Assembly: GCA_945863885.1 (NCBI GenBank)
Contig: CAMAZY010000010.1
Span: 1-64,000 of the forward strand
Direction: 5' to 3'
DNA: 64,000 nucleotides
Source: an uncultured Clostridia bacterium
GTDB taxonomy: Bacteria > Bacillota > Clostridia > Oscillospirales > Acutalibacteraceae
Position numbers and translations under genes: made by a program. Within the stretch, counting starts at the first letter, position 1, and each line of letters opens with the position of its first letter. The notes under the pieces are model-generated. The model was given only the letters and a program-made list of their open reading frames with translations, was not told the DNA's origin and searched no databases. Shown here one piece after another: positions 50,126-59,200 of the stretch.

Positions 50126-51103
50126 ATGTGTACAGCGGCAACCTACAAAACCAAGGATTTTTATTTCGGAAGAACACTTGACTACGAATTTTCCTACGGG
50201 GACGAGATCACGATAACGCCGAGAAACTTCCCGTTCACATTCCGGGATTCGGGGGAACGGCTTGACAGTCATTATGCCCTCATCGGCATGGCGCACGTTG
50301 CCGGCGATTATCCGCTTTATTACGACGCGATCAACGAAAAAGGGCTCGGCATGGCAGGACTGAACTTCGTCGGCAACGCCGTTTACCGGGAAAAAACCGA
50401 GGGAAAAAGTAACGTCGCTCAGTTTGAGTTTATTCCGTGGATTCTTTCAAAATGTGCAAATCTTGAGGAAGCGAAAGCACTTCTCAGAAACGTCAACATC
50501 ACGAACACGCAGTTCAGCGAAAAGCTCCCGACCGCTCAGCTTCATTGGATCATCGCCGACAAAAGCGGCTGTATCGTTGTTGAATCGGTCAAAGACGGCG
50601 TGAAGATTTACGACAACCCCGTCGGTGTACTGACAAACAATCCTCCCTTCCCCGAGCAGATGTTCCGGCTCAACGACTTTATGCGCCTTTCGCCGAAGTC
50701 CCCCGAAAACCGCTTTTCGAAGGATCTTTCGCTTCACACTTACAGCCGGGGTATGGGCGCCATGGGACTTCCCGGCGATCTGTCGTCACAGTCACGCTTT
50801 GTACGGGTTGCCTTTACAAAAATGAACTCGGTTTCGGGCGACAGTGAAAGTGAAAGCGTTAGCCAGTTTTTCCATATCTTAGGTTCGGTCGATCAGCAAA
50901 GAGGCTGCTGTGACGTCGGCAACGAAGAGTACGAAATCACGCTTTACACCTCCTGCTGTAATGCAGACAAGGGCATCTACTACTACACGACGTATGAAAA
51001 TCATCAGATTTCGGCGGTCGATATGAATAAGGAAAACCTTGATTCGGGTAAAATTATCCGTTATCCGGTTCTTACAGGTGAGAAAATTCATTATCAGAAC
51101 TGA
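50126..51103 (+). CDS. bsh: Bile salt hydrolase (choloylglycine hydrolase family)
   Basis: A 325-residue Ntn hydrolase. After removal of Met1, Cys2 becomes the nucleophile; Arg16, Asp19, Asn80, Asn171/172 and Arg224 occupy the conserved catalytic and oxyanion positions. The wording MCTAATYKTKDFYFGRTLD and SSQSRFVR is that of bile salt hydrolases rather than Gram-positive penicillin V acylases, though the two cannot be separated with certainty by eye. It would cleave taurine or glycine from conjugated bile acids, a strong sign of an intestinal habitat. No signal peptide, as usual. A TATAAT at 50070-50075 is the probable -10 box; no good -35 was found. Confidence 0.92.
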   Translation: MCTAATYKTKDFYFGRTLDYEFSYGDEITITPRNFPFTFRDSGERLDSHYALIGMAHVAGDYPLYYDAINEKGLGMAGLNFVGNAVYREKTEGKSNVAQFEFIPWILSKCANLEEAKALLRNVNITNTQFSEKLPTAQLHWIIADKSGCIVVESVKDGVKIYDNPVGVLTNNPPFPEQMFRLNDFMRLSPKSPENRFSKDLSLHTYSRGMGAMGLPGDLSSQSRFVRVAFTKMNSVSGDSESESVSQFFHILGSVDQQRGCCDVGNEEYEITLYTSCCNADKGIYYYTTYENHQISAVDMNKENLDSGKIIRYPVLTGEKIHYQN

Positions 51104-51110
51104 AAAAAGC

Positions 51111-51146
51111 AAAACAGAGATGAGTCGAAAAGCTCATCTCTGTTTT
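51111..51146. terminator. Bidirectional terminator between bsh and the MerR-family gene
   Basis: About 13-bp stem (AACAGAGATGAG with CTCATCTCTGTT) with A-rich and T-rich flanks on both sides. Confidence 0.9.
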
Positions 51147-51161
51147 TGCACCAGACTATTC

Positions 51162-51899
51162 TCAGCTGCAATATGCTCTGATCGCTTCAGCCGCAAAGTC
51201 CGCCGTCCCCTCGCCGTTTTTATCGATGTTTTGCCTGAACCGTTCGTCTCCCGTATACATCTGTCCGAGACACGAAAAAATCTGCTTATTACAGTCATAG
51301 TAATTTTCCGTAATGAAGCTTTGAAGCGCTTCGGCGGTTTTCTTTGCTTCGTCGGATCCGGGCGAAACGCCGGCTTGCTTCAGTTCGGAAAAGCGACGGA
51401 AAATCTCGTCCATGCCGTCGTTCACCTGACTCCACTTTTCGTCCGTGTAGTCCTTGGTTTTTTCGCCGAACTGACGGTATTCTGCGGTCTTTCCCCACCG
51501 CTTTTCGGCTTCGGCTTTATATTCATTTCTTGCCTTTTCGTATTCGCTGTTATCAAATGCGTTCATAGGTATCGTTCCATTCTCTGCGTCGTCAAGAGCC
51601 GCAATCAGCCGATTCAGACGGTTCCTTTTCAGAATCAGCAGTTCTTTCTGGCCTTGCAAAGCAGCCTTTCTGTCATAGTTCGGAAGACGTAAGAGCTCCG
51701 AAATGCTTTTGAGCGAAAAATCAAGCTCACGGTAAAACAGAATTTTCGAAAGCTGTCTGAGCGATTCCTCGCCGTAGTACCGGTACCCGTTGTGTTCGTC
51801 AACATATTCGGGCTTTAGTAAACCGATTTCATCGTAATAGTGAAGCGTGCGCACGCTGACCCCCGTAAGGAGACTGAATTGTTTAACCGGCATTTTCAT
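51162..51899 (-). CDS. MerR-family regulator with TipAS-like ligand domain
   Basis: A 245-residue activator. The N-terminal MerR HTH (VKQFSLLTGVSVRTLHYYDEIGLLKP, given in outline) is followed by wing and coiled coil to about residue 110, then a TipAS-type C-terminal domain (KYG-less, with YTDEKWSQVNDGMDEIF and FSCLGQMYTGDERF) related to drug-binding regulators such as TipA and Mta. The start is ATG 51899 with GGTGAG five bases upstream. Its own promoter has the 19-bp spacer and central dyad typical of MerR-activated promoters, so it probably activates itself; no drug transporter is adjacent. Confidence 0.9.
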   Translation of the reverse strand: MKMPVKQFSLLTGVSVRTLHYYDEIGLLKPEYVDEHNGYRYYGEESLRQLSKILFYRELDFSLKSISELLRLPNYDRKAALQGQKELLILKRNRLNRLIAALDDAENGTIPMNAFDNSEYEKARNEYKAEAEKRWGKTAEYRQFGEKTKDYTDEKWSQVNDGMDEIFRRFSELKQAGVSPGSDEAKKTAEALQSFITENYYDCNKQIFSCLGQMYTGDERFRQNIDKNGEGTADFAAEAIRAYCS

Positions 51900-51919
51900 T
51901 TCTCTCACCTTCCGAAGAG

Positions 51920-51950
51920 AGTATATACTATGACGTAACGGCAGAGTCAA
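51920..51950 (-). promoter_or_regulatory. MerR-type promoter with 19-bp spacer and operator dyad
   Basis: Minus strand -35 TTGACT (51945-51950) and -10 TATACT (51920-51925) are 19 bp apart. The dyad at 51927-51947 fits ACTnTGnCGTnACGnCAnAGT, matching in every defined position. Confidence 0.85.
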
Positions 51951-52029
51951 GGGGTTTTGAAAAAAAATATTTGCGTAAAAACAGAAAATAAAGGCAATAC
52001 CGCCGGAGAAATTCCCCGGCGGCTGTGTT

Positions 52030-52680
52030 TTATCTCTTTCCTCTTCTTTCGTAATCCTCGTTGATGCTCTTGCTCCACCTTGAAGAAAGCTTTTTGCCGC
52101 TTCTCACGGCACTGACAGTCGCTTCAAGCGCTTCATACACAATGCCCGTGCCCTCGCTGTCGGCGTTATAATTGACGGCTCTGTCCCCGGAAATTCCGTA
52201 GCGTGCCGCCGTTGAAACCGCATCGATATTCGCCCCGATGAACAAAAACTCCCAACCGTATTTCGTCTTTTGCTTTTCAATCATCGCTCTGACCTTTTCG
52301 GCGGTGTATCGATGGCTGGCGTTTTCCATGCCGTCTGTGGTAATGATGAACAGGGTGTGTTCGGGTACGTCCTCTTTTCTTGCGTACTTATGAATGTTTC
52401 CGATGTGATGAATCGCTCCGCCGAGTGCGTCAAGCAAGGCCGTACTGCCTCTTGTATAGTATTCTTCCTCGGTCATTTCGCCCACCTTTTCAAGCGGCAG
52501 CCTGTCGTGAAGCACTTCGGTTTCGTGGTCAAACAAGACCGTTGAAACATAGCACTTGCCGTCCTGCTTCTTCTGCTTATTGAGCATCGAGTTAAATCCG
52601 CCTATCGTGTCTTTCTCAAGTCCGGTCATGGAACCGCTTCTGTCAAGAATAAATACAAGTTCGGTAATGTTGTTTTTCAT
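52030..52680 (-). CDS. VWA-domain protein (TerY/TerF-like)
   Basis: A 216-residue soluble von Willebrand A protein. The MIDAS motif DRSGSM (residues 13-18) is joined by the conserved Thr in the TRGST segment and the Asp in TTDGMEN, so the metal site is complete. No signal peptide. Family members of this size (TerY, YfbK-like) act as cytosolic scaffolds in stress or tellurium-resistance-like systems. It lies after the ArsC-like and macro-domain genes on the same strand, separated by a terminator-like hairpin at 52705-52737. GGAGGA precedes the ATG. Confidence 0.88.
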   Translation of the reverse strand: MKNNITELVFILDRSGSMTGLEKDTIGGFNSMLNKQKKQDGKCYVSTVLFDHETEVLHDRLPLEKVGEMTEEEYYTRGSTALLDALGGAIHHIGNIHKYARKEDVPEHTLFIITTDGMENASHRYTAEKVRAMIEKQKTKYGWEFLFIGANIDAVSTAARYGISGDRAVNYNADSEGTGIVYEALEATVSAVRSGKKLSSRWSKSINEDYERRGKR

Positions 52681-52694
52681 AATCTATTCCTCCG

Positions 52695-52737
52695 TAAAAA
52701 ACAAAATGTGATTGCAGGTTGACCTTACAATCACATT
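52695..52737 (-). terminator. Terminator-like hairpin abutting the VWA gene
   Basis: Perfect 10-bp stem (52705-52714 with 52728-52737), then TTGTTTTTTAC on the minus strand, immediately followed by the ribosome binding site of the VWA gene. No promoter sequence fits between, so expression needs read-through. Confidence 0.85.
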
Positions 52738-52781
52738 ATAGATATTCACGGGTTTCTTTTGGTCGCCCGAAAAGCGACAAA

Positions 52782-53141
52782 TCATTTTTGTAAAAGGACA
52801 TGACTCCATTCCGCCTCTTTAAAGCCGATCAGCACAAAATCGTCGGCCACAAGAAGCGGTCTTTTAACAAGCATTCCGTCCGAAGCAAGAAGCGAAATCT
52901 TTTCTTCCTCACTCATTGCGGGAAGCTTGTTTTTCAGTTCCATCGACTTATATAAAAGTCCGCTCGTATTGAAAAACTTTTTGAGCGGCTGTCCGCTGCG
53001 CTTTTGCCAAGCCGAAAGCTCGTCGACCGTCGGATTGTGTGTCTTGATATCCCGAATCACATAAGAAATGTTGTTTTCGTCAAGCCATTTTTGCGCCTTT
53101 TTACAGGTCGTACATTTCGGATAGCAGATAAATTCAAGCAT
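52782..53141 (-). CDS. ArsC/Spx-family thioredoxin-fold protein
   Basis: A 119-residue protein with CTTC (Cys10, Cys13) at the start of the first helix, VKRPLLV (the Arg-Pro loop of ArsC proteins, about residue 93) and VLIGFKEAEW near the end. This is the YffB/Spx/arsenate reductase-like group; true arsenate reductase (ArsC) needs an extra Arg pair not evident here, and Spx proteins bind RNA polymerase. So it may be a redox-sensing regulator rather than an enzyme. It lies 16 bp after the macro-domain gene and is surely cotranscribed. Confidence 0.85.
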   Translation of the reverse strand: MLEFICYPKCTTCKKAQKWLDENNISYVIRDIKTHNPTVDELSAWQKRSGQPLKKFFNTSGLLYKSMELKNKLPAMSEEEKISLLASDGMLVKRPLLVADDFVLIGFKEAEWSHVLLQK

Positions 53142-53157
53142 ATTGTCCCCCTCTTTC

Positions 53158-54276
53158 TCAGGCTCCTAACAGACTTTGGTCAAAGGCAAACAGAACCTCG
53201 TTGATTTCAAAAATGTTGTAATTGCCTTTCCGGATAAAATACTCAATAATGATATCGAACTTGTTGCTGTGCGAAAGCGCATAGCCGGCTTTTCTGAGCA
53301 TCTGCTCCGTTTCGGGAAGCGACAGCTCCAAAGCTATGGCAAACGCAATCGCCGTCTGTTTTTTCGGCCGGTAATTGACGTCGCTGCGGATTTTCGAAAA
53401 CAGCTTGCGGTCGATGTTCGCTTTTTTATAACATTCGGCATCGGTCATTCCTTTTTCGTCGATTTCCCGAAGAAGCATTTGTGAAAAGCTTTTGTCAAGC
53501 TTTTTGAGCATCTCGTCAAGGCTGATTACAGACACTGCTTCGTCCGGAAAGCTGCCGGCACCGACACTGTTTTGTGTTCTCTTGTCCGGCCGTCTTCTTT
53601 TCGGAGAGCCGCCGGCCGGCGCAAAGGGCAGCATATTATCGCAGGATTCTTCGACGAAACACGCCACCGACGGGTCGGCAACCGCTTTTTCGGTAACCTG
53701 TCCGCTGGCATAAAAAGCCCGTCTTGACGCCTCGGTGTTTTCCTCTACGGCACAGTATTTGTCGTCGATGTACTCGCTGATATCGTCAAACAGCTGCTTT
53801 CCGATGCTGTAAGACTTCCTGTCGAAAATCACAAGATAAACCGTCATTTCGTTTTCGAACAGGAAGCTGCTGATGGCGTCAACCGCAACCCGCAGTGCCT
53901 TATCCTTCGGATAGCCGTAGGCGCCGGCGGAAATCAGCGGAAACGCAACGGTTTCGCATTCCTTTTCCTTGGCTATTTTCAGCGATTCCAGATAGCACGA
54001 CGTCAGCATTCTTCTTTCGCCGAAATTGCCCCCTCTCCAGACGGGTCCCACCGTATGAATCACATATTTACACGGAAGATTATATGCGCCGGTGATTTTT
54101 GCTTCGCCGGTCTTACAGCCGCCGAGCGTTTTACACTCTTCCAAAAGTGCTTTCCCCGCCGCTCTATGGATACTGCCGTCCACGCCGCCTCCGCCGAGAA
54201 GCGAACAGTTGGCGGCGTTGACAATTGCGTCAACGGGCATTTTCGTAATATCGTTCCGAACAATTTTAAGCGGCAT
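53158..54276 (-). CDS. Macro-domain ADP-ribose hydrolase with C-terminal helical domain
   Basis: A 372-residue protein. Residues 1-165 are a MacroD-type macro domain: [23 protein letters not shown] (outline), [18 protein letters not shown], and [12 protein letters not shown], with the catalytic-type Asn/Asp and glycine loops intact, so deacetylation of O-acetyl-ADP-ribose or removal of ADP-ribose from proteins is expected. A Pro/Arg-rich linker follows, then a helical domain (about 255-372) containing DRKLFSKIR and [14 protein letters not shown]; similar tails are known on macro proteins of Firmicutes and look like an HTH or sigma-like fold. Start of a group with ArsC-like and VWA genes. Confidence 0.88.
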   Translation of the reverse strand: MPLKIVRNDITKMPVDAIVNAANCSLLGGGGVDGSIHRAAGKALLEECKTLGGCKTGEAKITGAYNLPCKYVIHTVGPVWRGGNFGERRMLTSCYLESLKIAKEKECETVAFPLISAGAYGYPKDKALRVAVDAISSFLFENEMTVYLVIFDRKSYSIGKQLFDDISEYIDDKYCAVEENTEASRRAFYASGQVTEKAVADPSVACFVEESCDNMLPFAPAGGSPKRRRPDKRTQNSVGAGSFPDEAVSVISLDEMLKKLDKSFSQMLLREIDEKGMTDAECYKKANIDRKLFSKIRSDVNYRPKKQTAIAFAIALELSLPETEQMLRKAGYALSHSNKFDIIIEYFIRKGNYNIFEINEVLFAFDQSLLGA

Positions 54277-54380
54277 ATGTTCACCCCTTTTTCTGTATTC
54301 AGGCTTCTATCATAGCATGTTTTCCCTATGTTTTCAATGTATGAGATAAAAATAGTCGCAATATTGAATGAAAACACATA

Positions 54381-54412
54381 AGAAAAGCGGGGATGCTCGC
54401 CTGAGCATCCCC
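54381..54412 (-). terminator. Terminator after the leucine-rich-repeat pseudogene
   Basis: Perfect 10-bp stem (54389-54398 with 54403-54412) and GCCT loop, followed on the minus strand by GCTTTTCTT. Confidence 0.85.
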
Positions 54413-54430
54413 CGACCTCCGGTATTATTT

Positions 54431-55214
54431 TTAGTGCTTTACACCGCAAGTGCAGACTTCATTCGTCTTGAACAATCTCCAGAAAATCCGGATAATCTTA
54501 TAAACAAAGCCGGTAAAGCCTGATTTGTGACAATTGCAGGTGCAGTTTTTCACGGCATCTGTCGTCTCACCGCAGACATCACATTTGCCGTCTGTATTCT
54601 CATCAACATGACTCGTCGCCGCAAGTACTTCGGTATAGCTGAAGCCGCAGGGACAAGTATAGGCGGTTTCACCGTCCTCTGTGCATGTTGCCGGTACCGA
54701 AGACGACGTCCAGTGGCTTTCAATGTTTTCGACGTTACAATGCAGTCTTGCATTCTGAAGTTCAATTTGATCTGAATTTGCAATCTGATCCCATTGTGCC
54801 TGCGTTTTCGCATAATAGATATCCTTTAATTTGTTGCAACCGGAAAATGCATAAACCTCTATGTGGGTCACACTTTCCGGAACTACACAGGATGATGCTT
54901 CATTGTTTTGAGGATATCGATATAAAGGGTATCTTTTCTGTAAAGCTTTTGTTGCGCTCGCAACAACGATATCTGTGTCCCATACAAAGCAATGACAATG
55001 GCATACCGGGATACAGCGGAATGTCTTTTAATGTCATATCAAAAGAATCGTGTATATATACTTTTCCTCCGCTTTCCGGGCATATTACATCCTTGGTTTT
55101 CCTTGTGCTTTTAAAACATACCACCGCACTGTCATTTGTTGGGCTGAATGATATTTGTTTAGCCTCAAATCCTTGACTTTTTCATTCAATTTTGATATCT
55201 TCAAGAAAGAGCAT
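54431..55214 (-). pseudogene. Decayed BspA-type leucine-rich-repeat surface protein
   Basis: A good ribosome binding site and ATG (55214) are followed by MLFLEDIKIE and an in-frame TGA at 55182-55184; the same frame then reads on as a beta-rich domain (FSPTNDSAVVCFKSTRK, KVYIHDSFDMTLKDIPLYPG) until about 55010, where a -1/+1 shift moves the coding frame to SATKALQKRYPLY and the LRR_5 end (VPESVTHIEVYAFSGCNKLKD in outline). The tail contains TCTCGH-like Cys clusters (CTCNCHKSG), and a basic aromatic helix FVYKIIRIFWRLFK typical of the secreted proteins here. No signal peptide remains. A stop and a frameshift show it is no longer functional as one protein. Confidence 0.72.
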
Positions 55215-55421
55215 AGGTTTCTCCTTTCACGGTTTGTCTGAGCAACTACCATTTTGGAGCTTCCTATGCTCTTTTTCAATATTTATTTTTTATTTTTTGT
55301 TTATTCCCCAATTTTCCGTGAAGAGGCGAAAAAGTTCACAATTGACACATTTTTTATGCTTAACTCAAAAAGCCTCCCGAAGGAGACTTTTCAGTGTTTT
55401 CTTCAAATAAAATCAACAATG

Positions 55422-55450
55422 CGGGGGCTGTCTCAGTAAGACAGCCCCCG
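55422..55450 (-). terminator. Terminator of the mfd/EFR1 unit
   Basis: About 11-bp GC-rich stem (GGGGGCTGTCT with AGACAGCCCCC) followed on the minus strand by a T-rich tract. Confidence 0.85.
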
Positions 55451-55462
55451 GTTTATTTCTGT

Positions 55463-56224
55463 TTAAATCTCGGTATTCGGATTGATAAACCGATTGCGCT
55501 TTTCGGTCTTCTTTCCGAACTGTATCGCCCTTGTCGGACAGGCGTTGATACACCGCAGGCATTGGGTACATTCGCTTTTTACCCAAACAGGTTTGCCGTT
55601 TTTCATTTCAATCGCCCGGTCAACACAGCCGTCTGCGCACTTTCCGCACGAAATGCACTTGTCGTTCGCATAAAACTTTTTAGTCTTGCGAAACGGCTTA
55701 TAAAACGGATACATCACGGCGGTCATGATTTTTGCACCCTTGTTATCATCAAAGTCGCCATCTTTCTTTTCGGCGATTTTTTCTTTGAGAAGTTCGATTT
55801 TCGGGTTAATCTCTTCAAGCATCCGGTTCGCTTCTTCCTCAGACGGAATGTTGAACATCGGAATATAGTTGTCCACCATAATCATCGAATAAGAAGCGTT
55901 TACCGTGATTCCTTTTTCCGAAAGCAGTTTTCCGAGCATCTTTCCGGCGTTTGCCGTGTTGCCGCCGCAGGAAAGAGCGGTAAAAGTATAGTTATCGCCG
56001 CCTGTTGTCAGCTTCATTTTTTCAATAAATTCCTTTACGCACTTCGGCACGCCCGAAAAATACACGGGAATGACGAAGCCGACGCTTTCGCCTTTTCCGG
56101 CGGTAAAAGCGGTGTCGCCGCTTTTGAGTGCATCGGCGATACCGACAAGCCGTTCGCCGAGCTTGTCGCCGATTCTTTCGGCAAGATATTTTGTGTTGCC
56201 GGTTCCCGAAAAATAAAATATCAC
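55463..56224 (-). CDS. EFR1-type flavodoxin/ferredoxin fusion
   Basis: A 253-residue protein with an N-terminal flavodoxin-like fold (FYFSGTGNTKYLAERI, FMN phosphate loop at residues 5-13) and a C-terminal bacterial ferredoxin domain with CISCGKCADGCVDRAI and CTQCLRCINACPTRAI, binding two [4Fe-4S] clusters. The domain order and length match the EFR1 family of Clostridia, whose exact electron partners are unknown. The GTG start overlaps the mfd stop by two bases (GTGA) and has AAGGAGG upstream, so it is translationally coupled to mfd. Confidence 0.92.
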   Translation of the reverse strand: MIFYFSGTGNTKYLAERIGDKLGERLVGIADALKSGDTAFTAGKGESVGFVIPVYFSGVPKCVKEFIEKMKLTTGGDNYTFTALSCGGNTANAGKMLGKLLSEKGITVNASYSMIMVDNYIPMFNIPSEEEANRMLEEINPKIELLKEKIAEKKDGDFDDNKGAKIMTAVMYPFYKPFRKTKKFYANDKCISCGKCADGCVDRAIEMKNGKPVWVKSECTQCLRCINACPTRAIQFGKKTEKRNRFINPNTEI

Positions 56225-59200
56225 GGTGTTTCCTCCTTTTCTTCGTACATCGACAGTACCTTGATGACGTCTTTTATCGTGTCTGTTGCGGTGTGCTTTA
56301 AAAGCTTAACCGAAATATACTGCTTATTCGATACGGCGCTTATCATGACTCTGCCCCGTAAGAACTTACCCAAAAGGGCAATATGTCCGGGCTTGATGTC
56401 GTTCATGAAAACGAGAATCATCTCACCCTTTTGCACGATTTCATAAATGCCGACAGCGCTCGCCTTGTTGCGTATCAGCGCAACGTCAATCAGTCCCTTA
56501 ACGCTTCCGGGCGGTTCGCCGAAACGGTCGATAAACTCGTCGAGCACGTCCATTGCGTCCTCCTCGTTTCGTATGGAAGCAATACGCTTGTACATGCCCA
56601 AACGGTTTTTGACCGAGTCAATATAGGCTTCGGGAATGTGCGCGTCGATAGCGAGGTCGATTAAGCATTCCTTTTCGCCTGACTTCTTTTCTGCCTCCGC
56701 TTCGCCCTTTTCCTCGCTGATGGCTTCGGACAAAAGCTCAAGATACATATCGTAGCCGACCGCTTCCATGTGTCCGTGCTGCTGAGCACCTAGGATGTTT
56801 CCGGCGCCCCGGATTTCAAGGTCACGCATCGCTATCTGGAAGCCCGAGCCAAACTGGGTAAATTCACGGATAGCCGAAAGCCGCCGCTGTGCGATTTCGG
56901 TAAGCTGTTTGCGGTTGTCATAGGTAAAATAGGCGAAAGCTCTTCTTGCGCTTCGTCCGACACGGCCTCTGATCTGATGAAGCTGGGCAAGTCCCAGCTT
57001 GTCGGCGTCCTCGATAATGAGCGTATTGGCATTCGGCACGTCAACACCCGTTTCGATGATTGTCGTGCAGACGAGAATATCAATTTCACCCTCAAGAAGC
57101 TGTCGCCACACCTCACTGAGCTGTTCTTCGCTCATCTTGCCGTGACCGATCCCGATTTTGGCGTCGGGGAGTGCGTCACGGATTTTCGCCGCCGTGCGTT
57201 CAATGTCGTCGACACGGTTATGAAGATAGTAAACCTGACCGCCCCGGCGGATTTCCCGTTCCATCGCTTGCGCAAGTACCTGCATATCAAAGGGCAGAAC
57301 GTAGGTCTGTACCGGGTGTCTGTCCTGCGGCGGAATTTCGAGCACCGACATATCCCGGATGCCCGTCATCGCCATATTGAGCGTTCTCGGAATCGGGGTT
57401 GCCGAAAGCGTAAGCACGTCAACAAGCGGAAACCGCTCCTTGAGCTTTTCTTTTTGCGCCACACCGAACCGCTGTTCCTCGTCAACAATCAACAGTCCGA
57501 GGTCTTTAAACTCAACGCTTGAAGCGATGATGCTGTGCGTGCCGACAACGATGTCGATACTGCCCCGTTTGAGCGCCTTTTTGATTTTATTTCGTTCGGT
57601 GACGGTACGAAAGCGTGACATCATTTCGATTTCAATCGGGAAGCCGTCAAACCGCTTTTTGATGGTCTGATAATGCTGAAAAGCTAAAATCGTCGTCGGA
57701 ACAAGGATGGCGCACTGCTTTCCGTCGGCGACGCATTTAAATGCCGCCCGAAGCGCAACCTCGGTTTTCCCGAAGCCGACATCGCCGCAAAGAAGTCGGT
57801 CCATCGGGCAGTTTCGTTCCATGTCGCCCTTGATTTCGTTCACCGAAGCCAACTGGTCGTCCGTTTCGTCAAAGGTGAAGCGGCGTTCAAAATCGTTTTG
57901 CATATCCGTGTCGGGCGAAAACGCATGGCCGGGCGTGTTCAGCCGCTTTGCGTAAATTTCGGTAAGCTGCGCCGCCATATCGGCAACCGCCTTTTTGACC
58001 CGGGACTTGGTTTTCCGCCATTCGTCCGTACCGAGCTTATTGAGCTTGACGGGCTTGTCGGTATCTCTCGGCGAAATATATTTCGAAATCAAGTCAAGCT
58101 GGGTGACCGGGATATACAGCACGTCCGTGCCCCGGAAATTGACCTTGATAAAGTCTTTGACCTTGCCTTCGACGGTCATGGTTTTGATGCCGTCAAAAAT
58201 GCCGATTCCGTAAAGCGCATGGACGACATAGTCACCCCTCGACAGCTCGTCAAGGCTTGCAACGGCTTTGCCCTGTTTGAACTTCTTTTGAACCGTTTTG
58301 CGTGTTTCCCCGGAAGAAGCTTTCCGAAGAGAAATCAGCATGAATTGAATTGAGTTATATTCAATCCGTCCGCCGAGCGTACCCGAAAGCACGCTGACCG
58401 TATTTTTCGGAAATTCAGCCGGGAAAACGGGAAAATAATGCGCCTTGAAGTCCTCGGTTTCAAGGTCGAAAGCCAGCTCTTTTGCGTTCTTTTCCGTTCC
58501 GGCAAGCACGACACAGGTGTACCCCGAGCGCATCGCCGTTTTCAGGTCATCTTCTAAAAATGACAGCGTACCGTCCCAGCCGGCGCTTTGCTGTGCGTTG
58601 ACCGTCACAAGCTCTTTTACGGGAACGTCAAAGCTCCCCCTTGCAAGGTTGTCGATAAAGACCGCACCCTGCGTTTCATATTGCTTGAAAAATTCAGCTG
58701 AGGTGAGTGTGAAACAGTCAAGCCCTTTTGTGAGCGTGCCCTCCTCGAACATCATTTTCATATCCTCGTTCAAAAGCTTCAAAGAGGACGTAAGCTGCTG
58801 TTTGATATCGGCGGTCTCCTCGGCAAAAAGCAAATCGTCTTTCAGATAGTCGAAAAGACAGGCTTTTTCCGTGTAAGCAAGCGGAAGATAGCGGTCGATA
58901 CACGGCAGGTGTACCTGCGCTTCGAGCTTTTCAATATCCGCATTGATGCTCGCTTTCGCTTTGACGCTTCCCTTACCCTTGACCGTTTTGACAAAGTCCT
59001 TTAAAACACCGAGAAGCGTTTCGTCGTTTTCAAAAAGCACCTCGGTTGCGGGTGTAATCTTGATTTCGGGAAGTCTGTCGGTCCGTCTTTGGCTTTCAAT
59101 ATCAAACGAGGTCAGCGAATCGATCTCATCGCCCCAGAACTCAGCTCTGACCGGCTCTGACAGATGCGGCGGAAAAAAGTCGACAATGCCGCCCCGTACG

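Noticed and set aside
52782-53141. Arsenate resistance operon
   Set aside because: The CTTC thioredoxin-fold protein fits the Spx/YffB-like group, and no arsR, arsB or acr3 gene is nearby.
55182-55184. TGA read as selenocysteine in the leucine-rich-repeat gene
   Set aside because: No hairpin like a bacterial SECIS follows, the family has no selenocysteine there, and a frameshift also breaks the gene downstream.
55394-56446. A 350-codon plus-strand frame across the EFR1 and mfd ends
   Set aside because: It crosses two well-supported minus-strand genes and a terminator, and shows no recognisable domain.
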